Assembly: GCA_030686995.1 (NCBI GenBank)
Contig: CM060703.1
Location: forward strand, 119,518,861-119,582,860
Source: Artemisia argyi
Taxonomy: Eukaryota; Streptophyta; Magnoliopsida; Asterales; Asteraceae
Direction of reading: 5' to 3'
DNA: 64,000 nucleotides
Part shown: positions 58,101-64,000 of the stretch, one piece after another
Layout of the letters: each line of letters opens with the position of its first letter
How positions within the stretch are numbered: the first letter of the stretch is position 1
The notes under the pieces: model-generated
Told to the model about the DNA's origin: nothing
Database searches by the model: none
What the model saw: the letters and a program-made list of their open reading frames with translations, nothing else
Made by a program: the position numbers and the translations under genes

Positions 58101-60665
58101 ATCATCAAAGTACACGTTTCTCCCCCATGATGGTTTCGAACTTTCGGAAGCATCATTGATGTGTACGACCATATACACGAGAAGTTCTTGTCTTAAGCAA
58201 ACATCTTGAGGAAAATCGTGAATGACATTGAAGGATCAAGAAAGATTTTGCTTAGACAGTGAAGTATCTTTGACGTGCTGTAGTGCCGAATATTCCATGA
58301 GAATTGCTGATCATATCTCAACCCTTAAACCCATTAGCTAACAAACCCACCTCGTATTCTGTCAGCTATTGCTGTGACCACTTGGTGAATTAAGCCCGAT
58401 ATACCCAACTTGAAAATGAAGTAAAATTCCCAAAATTTGTTACTTAAGCTTGCACTGTTGTTGATTGAAGAACGTTGCAGAAGAAACTCTCAAAGTACCA
58501 TAAATGGTCAACAAAGAGCCAAAATAAGTACAACACCTCTTGAGACTCTCTACATCAGCATATGCGAGTGACACTGAGCACTATAATGTGAATCCTTGAA
58601 GTGATAGCTATAACCTGTGAGTACTACAATGTAACTCCTTACATCGGGTATAACTAGATAGTCCAAGTCCCAATCATAAGTTGTATACGTCCAAGCAAGT
58701 TATCATTGAAATCATGTATCCAACCATCCCCGACTTCAAGATAAAATAAGCAAGCGCCTTCGTGAAACCTACTTCAAACTCAAATAAGGGATACCAAAAA
58801 AAACTTCGTGATCATCCCATGCAGTTAAACACCAAAACACTAGCCTTTAGGGTTTGAAAACTAGGGTTTTGTATGTTGAGTTTTCCGTCTTGTCAAAAGA
58901 AATGCATAACCCCGTGAAAGTTTGTAATACCAAAACACTAGACGAACCCGAATAATCTCAACCCAAAACAATTTTCAATCTCGGATGCTTGAAGCTCAAC
59001 CAAAACGATGGTCCAAGATTATACCATAAATTTTAGCAAGCAATTTAAAATTTATAACAAAATTTTAGGATTGTAGTAAAAAAAAAAAATCGGTTCTTGT
59101 ATCCATGTGGTTTTTACTTCACGATAGTCAATCCATGTAAGCTTAAGAAAACAGAAGCCAAAAAAACCATTTTATTCTCACACGGCCCAAACAAAATTGC
59201 AACCCGATCCAGATCCATATCTATTTTCAGCCCACAAGAAAGTGAAACCCGATCCAAAAAGATAGCACTGAATCCAGCAAAAATTATACCCGCTTAAAGA
59301 TATATTACCCTAAATCCATCTTAGTCCTAACCCTAAACACATTTAATCATCCGCCTCCATCCTCTCTCAACAATCGTGAAATAACAAACAAAAACAGTCA
59401 TCATAATCAGAACACAAACGATCTCATCTCCATCATCTCAGCTTCTTTCCTTTTGAATCCAAACACCAAACATGACACCCCTTTCCTTGATTGAGTTATT
59501 TATAGATCGATCAACACAAGAGACTTCAAGATTTTGATAAAATATTCCGGGTAAAGTATCTCTTGTTTTCCGTCTGTTTTAGTTTTCAAAGAACGAATCA
59601 AAGACTGATTATAACATAATTGTTATTAGTCAATCTTTATATTCTGATATAAATAAGAAGCTAAGCTTCAAAAGGGTCGGTGATGAATAAGATTCGTGTG
59701 GCTGGTCTTTGAGATCGATATGCTATCATAGCATATGAACAAACAATATGAGATCCCTTGTCTTTTAAGTTTATGATCTGTGATGAGGTTTTTCGTGATA
59801 TGGACCTTCAATGGTTTGATGCAACATTTGTATACCACGAAAAATAATCTGAGAATCATTTTCTTTCTTTATCATTAAACAGTATTGAGTCTTGATCCTT
59901 GATGATAAATCTCATGGTTGAGTTCTTTTGAACGAATCTTTTGATTTCCCTTTTTGTTTCTTGATATGTTGATGACTGTAGTGGGTTTAATGTTGATGTT
60001 GGTTAAAGATTGATGTTGCTGAACTTGTACAAACCACAATCCATGAGCAGATCGCTAACTTTAAAATACAACCAAGAGTTAAACGCCACCACGAGTTAAA
60101 CGCAAGGTTCAGTTAAATGCAAGAATAGGACCAAGCCAATTAACCGCAAAAAAATAGTTAAACGCAATTTAGAGGTACACGCTAAAAAGGAAACCGCAAC
60201 ATTAAGAGTTAACCACAACTTTATGAGCAAACCGCAATTTGGATCTGAGGTAGACGCAAGTATGAAGAAGTGAGGTAGACGCAAGTATGCTAACAGGAAA
60301 ACACCAAAACTGTCACTATCTTTATCTTTTGTCTTTTACTCTTATTGACAAAGAAAACAACTAATCGCTCTTAAGAAAAAAACTGGTACTTGTTATTATG
60401 AAAACATATTGGAAACATATATTATGAAACCAATCTTAAGTTTTTCAAACGCCAAGCAAACAAATCTTATGAAAAAGTCTTTTTCACACGCAAAAAGAAA
60501 AATAAAACTTGAAGTACATTGCTTTATGAAAAAACAAGACTTTCAAATCATATGGCAAAAGCATTCTTATGTACCAAGGCAAATGAAACAGCAAAATCAA
60601 TTCGACTCAAGAATAAACCACAAATCCAAGTTGAAATTCGAGAAAAAACCAAGTCCTAGGTGAAA
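55124..60665 (-). other. E6 internal region, 5' part, non-coding
   Basis: No gag or pol recognised. It includes a block at 56015-56115 shared with E3 (inverted), a second copy of part of that block at about 56820-56860, degenerate repeats with GAGGCTTGAAC words (56925-57030), a 51 bp tandem duplication (57961-58011 and 58012-58062), and leader repeats of GAGTTAAACGCAA type (60060-60300). Confidence 0.6.
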
Positions 60666-60682
60666 CCATGGCTCTGATACCA
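60666..60682 (-). promoter_or_regulatory. E6 primer-binding site, initiator tRNA-Met
   Basis: Minus strand TGGTATCAGAGCCATGG, two bases from the LTR; the standard copia primer site. Confidence 0.92.
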
Positions 60683-60684
60683 AT

Positions 60685-61068
60685 TGTAGGATCGGAATAT
60701 ATGTTGATTATGTGGATTGGGAGGTCTTGGATTGTGGAAGAATATGAGTGTCATTGTTAGAGTTAGAGAGAGAGAGTTGAGAGAGTGTGGGAAGTTCTAG
60801 TAAGAGAAAACACCTTTGAGGTGTGTGTATTAATGAGAACAACCAACCTTTCCAAATGAGGTGGAAAGGCTATATATACAATTACAAGTATACGTCCTCC
60901 TACGGGCTGTGGATCAGGTATACAGTGGGTAAAGACCCGTCCTTCTTCCACGATGTTACCTAAACTAAACTAATATCTAACTAACTAATAAACTAACTAC
61001 GAGCTATCATAATGCTATTACATCATTTAGGTGACCGAGTCTTTTATAGGAATATTCGTATTCCAACA
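60685..61068 (-). repeat. E6 5' LTR (384 bp)
   Basis: TGTAGGATCG to TTCCAACA; pairs with 42424-42808. Confidence 0.92.
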
Positions 61069-62303
61069 TGAGTAAATAACAACAATAAGCTAAAAGGAAC
61101 TTGAACAATAAGCTGAGATTAAAAGAAACTTGGATTATATTAATAATAATAAAAAGAGTACAATATTTTTGGAAAAGAAAAATTACAATGAAACTTTAAA
61201 ACAGAAAACTAAAAATTATGATAAATCCTACACACTCTAACTGTGATGGAGGGGGGGTATATATACTTGAGGCAAGAGGCTCTTGTGAATTGCCAGGTCA
61301 CCAATCCGTGTCATTTTGTGCTTCTTTGAGTGATTGTAAGCCATGTGATCTCCTTCCAGATGATTCCATTAATCCTTAGCCCTTGATTGATTGATGTGAT
61401 TGAACACTATCCTATGTATGTGATACTGTTGGTCCACGTGTGATTCCCTCTGTCATATCTGACATTCTCTGTCATACGTCAGGACTTCTAGAAGGTCCAA
61501 TGATGGGGTAATTATTGCTTAATTGGGGGTAATTTGGGTGTGGTGATTTTAGGGTTCTAGGGGAACAGTAATAATACTGGGTAAAAATTGGTTTGGGGGG
61601 CGGGAAATGGGATTGGGGGTGTTTTATTATTTGTTGATTGACTTGGTTGACCGGGTTAAGGGATGGTTTGGACCGGGTTGCTGGGGTAAATGGGTAAAGT
61701 GGGAGGTGGACTGGGTGTTATTATTTAGGGGGTGGGCTTTTGGTTTGTTGTGGACTTTGGGGAGTAACAGGCTAGGATTTGGATTGGATAAAAACATGGA
61801 CTGGTTATATTTTAAGTTTTAGGCTTTTTACACTTAATAATACCAAGGACCAATTATGTGATACTAAAAATCCCAGGGACTGAATTTGACAATCTTTAAT
61901 AATATTTTCCATGGGCTCTTATTGTCATTGTTTGATTTATGAAGGACCACTGTTGAAATTTCTTCAATTTATCTTTGAGGGATCATTTATGTAAATTCCT
62001 GAAAGTGTAGGAACTGAAGTTGCCATATTCTTCAAATTATGATCAGGGACTAAACTTGAACTTTGATGAATCTCTGACAACTTCTTATTATGAGATTTCT
62101 TTGATTATTTTGCTTCCCTGGCTCCAGCTTTTGCCTTTTCCAATCTCGTGCTCGTTTTTTGTCGGTTTTAGCTTTGTTTTTGTTCATTTTTCACATATCC
62201 GTACCTGCACATACACAAATACAAAAACACACATTTTCTTGGCATATTTGGTTAGTATTTGCTATTTTTGGTCTAAAAAGGATGTGTGAAAAAACACACA
62301 TCA
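61069..62303 (-). mobile_element. E5: Athila-like 3' LTR, inner part
   Basis: Resumes the E5 LTR after E6 (first five bases are the duplicated target). It has the GGGACC-type U3 repeats (about 61845-62060) and ends with an 8 bp perfect hairpin, GATGTGTG and CACACATC (62281-62302), the equivalent of GATGAGTG and CACTCATC in E1 and E7. Confidence 0.8.
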
Positions 62304-64000
62304 AAATCCCCCAGACTAAGGTATTGCCGTGTCCTCACGCAATGTCATCACCTCACGCTTAAGAGATAAATAATTTCAAAACCTCTCTTTACTGACGTTG
62401 TAAAGTAGCAATGATGTTCAAAAGAGATATCAGAATCATTTATTCTAAAAAATGCTTCGTTTTCTGATTTTCACGAATAATAACTACTACTACTCTTTTT
62501 GTATTTTTTTCATTTTTATATATGTGATGGTTTGCTTTGACTTTCATTATCAATTCTTATATGTTGATAACTTTCAGGGTCAACGAGTAGAAACACTTCT
62601 CACAGAGAAGAGACCATACGGATAAAAATCGTCATCCTTGATTTTTCACAAGCCCCCAAACTAAGCGTAAAATCGAGATCATTGTTTATCCACAAGTTAA
62701 ATGCTAACACTACCCACAAAAGTTACTTGTGTAATTACCGCTTGTTCCCAGTTCCGAAGTTTGGTATCTCAAGATTTTAATTTGTGAGAAATGAATTGCT
62801 TCATATTTTCTCGTTTTGATATTTGTTAGTCCGATAAGAGCACAAAATTTGAACGCTAAGTAGTTTCCAAACTTTCCCTCGAAAACCCCTGCATACAAAA
62901 ATCGGGTCCACATGAAGGTCTCTGATTTAACACAATTTGTGGGGGCCCCCCTTTTTATTTACAACCGAGACATCCCATGTTTGAGACCTGAAATGGAAGC
63001 TTTTTATTAGGGAAACCCCCGGAGTCGAAGCTTGGCATTTTTGCATAATTATAAGCACTTTAATAATATTTGGTCCTTAGTCCTTTATTTCTTTTACAAC
63101 AACGGTTTATGAGCCGCCAAGATGTAAGAGCTTTATTATGACCTTGGATTTATATCTGCTACTTTTTATAGCTTTGGATTCCTCTACCTTTTTATTTGGC
63201 TTTGGATTATTATTATTGATATTCATAATCATATGCCAAACCCGGAGTCCTACGGCCTTTACTAAGATCACAACATCGGCTGCGAACTGGCAAGATGCAA
63301 TAGTCTATTTCACCGTAACACTGGCAGTACCCCTATGTGTACCAAACCCCCATATGCAGAGATTTTGTTGGGAACGAGAAAAAACTAATTATTGCCCAAA
63401 CCCCATACACTTAATTAATCCTAGAGATCTATTTTTATTGGTGTGCAATCTTGTGGGAACAATGAGGCCACAAGTACCTTTCGTGGGCTCTAAAGAGATC
63501 CAACTACTCCATGTTTAGCACGAAACTTCTAAATAAACTCTATCATTCCTCGATGTCCGCAAATTTAAAATCTCAAGTAATGAGATCCACGGATGCTTAG
63601 CCATAATCTTTTGATTATATTGGTTAAGGGAGACGAGCTAGGGCTCAACACGGCCGGTCAAGTCGAAACATTTATTTCTACTCTCGCCGGTAGGAAAGTC
63701 AAAACAAGGTGTCAAAACTTATTATTCATATCATATATTTTTTCATTTTTTTCATTCATCATTTTTTTTTACATATAAAAAGGTGACAAAAATTTTAAAA
63801 TTTTGGTGGAAAAACGGAGTTGCGCAAGTTAACAGCTCAGACGATGGTACAGGTCAAATCCAATCGAAGATTCACCCCCCCCCCCCCCCCAAACTAAAGT
63901 GAAACATTGTCCTTAATGTTTTAAGGGTACGGGTAGTCTTACGTAAAATCTAAGGCCGTTTATTAGGTATGCCAAGAGATAACGTTAGTCGATAAGATTT
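62304..64000 (-). mobile_element. E5 internal region, 3' untranslated part (runs off the window)
   Basis: Starts with a polypurine tract (CTTAGTCTGGGGGATTT on the minus strand) and the variant adjacent hairpin (62323-62343). More C-rich tracts follow near 62650 (GCCCCCAAACTAAGCG) and 63876-63892, the latter followed by ATTGTCCTTAATGTTTTAAG, resembling the ATTGTCCTCAATATTCAA block of E2 and E7. No coding region reached before the window ends; the 126-codon frame at 63138-63518 has no recognisable domain. Confidence 0.65.

Larger units (their letters stand above)
42424..61068 (-). mobile_element. E6: copia element inserted in the E5 LTR
   Basis: Flanked by a perfect 5 bp duplication TGAGT (42419-42423 and 61069-61073). 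3' LTR 42424-42808, polypurine tract AGGGGGAGAT (minus) at 42809-42818, initiator-Met primer site at 60666-60682, 5' LTR 60685-61068. LTRs differ at about 13 positions plus one indel. Without the nested E7 the internal region is about 7.4 kb, yet I recognise no gag, protease, integrase or RT, so it is non-autonomous. Two blocks are shared with E3 (see findings). Confidence 0.92.

Noticed and set aside
63138..63518. 126-codon frame with a hydrophobic start
   Set aside because: Lies on the antisense strand of E5 untranslated DNA; composition only, no recognisable family.

Overview
The window is plant nuclear DNA, almost certainly eudicot and probably Asteraceae (composites). Evidence: AT-rich intergenic sequence, nested LTR retrotransposons of plant-specific lineages (Athila-type Ty3 with a tRNA-Asp primer site, and Ty1/copia), and two plant host genes with plant-type features. 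The Asteraceae call is weaker: it rests on my recollection of the copia Gag tail at 30065-31635 and of the zinc-knuckle ORF at 49210-51090. Nearly all of the window is retrotransposon; only about 1.5 kb is host coding sequence, and both host genes are broken.

Layout. (1) 1-12120: element E1, a minus-strand Athila-type Ty3 element with 3.5 kb LTRs (left LTR cut by the window edge) and a recognisable gag-pol killed by four in-frame stops and two frameshifts. It sits beside a fragment of another LTR (12121-12321). (2) 12322-13951: host DNA with a 410 bp solo LTR (13201-13610, TSD CTATT), then the TATA box of a DC1-domain gene. (3) 13952-27090: the DC1 gene, split exactly between two codons by E2 (14330-26833, TSD CACTC), a coding-free Athila-type derivative with 5.5 kb LTRs and only 1.5 kb of internal DNA. 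(4) 27091-29234: nothing recognised. (5) 29240-35035: E3, a plus-strand copia element (TSD CAAAT) with a partial, frameshifted gag and an inverted 5' leader, inserted about 50 bp past the stop codon of (6), an AVT1-like amino-acid transporter pseudogene (35089-36290, minus). Its intron carries E4 (36322 to about 38566), a copia element that keeps only gag. (7) 38567-40085: unassigned DNA and an old LTR fragment. (8) 40086-64000: a three-deep nest. E5, an Athila-like element whose 3' LTR is 40086-42423 plus 61069-62303, is interrupted by copia element E6 (42424-61068, TSD TGAGT), which is interrupted by E7 (44680-55118), an Athila-type non-autonomous element carrying one decayed ORF with three zinc knuckles.

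How it fits together. E1, E2 and E7 have different LTRs but share a nearly common set of non-coding signals: the same primer-binding site, a hairpin at the LTR end, a polypurine tract next to a second hairpin, three polypurine-like tracts, four tandem hairpins, and a hairpin with a palindromic loop. E5 shares part of this set, with compensatory changes in two stems. This is the most interesting signal in the window: a candidate structured RNA module that would let coding-free relatives be copied by the machinery of coding elements. E7 looks like an Athila backbone in which gag-pol has been replaced by another ORF whose last codons coincide with the end of pol.

By-eye LTR comparison suggests E1, E2 and E7 are young (about 1-2% divergence in the stretches compared), E6 older (about 13 differences in 384 bp) and E3 older still (about 16 in 335 bp), in agreement with the nesting order. 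All alignments and structures were read by eye without software.
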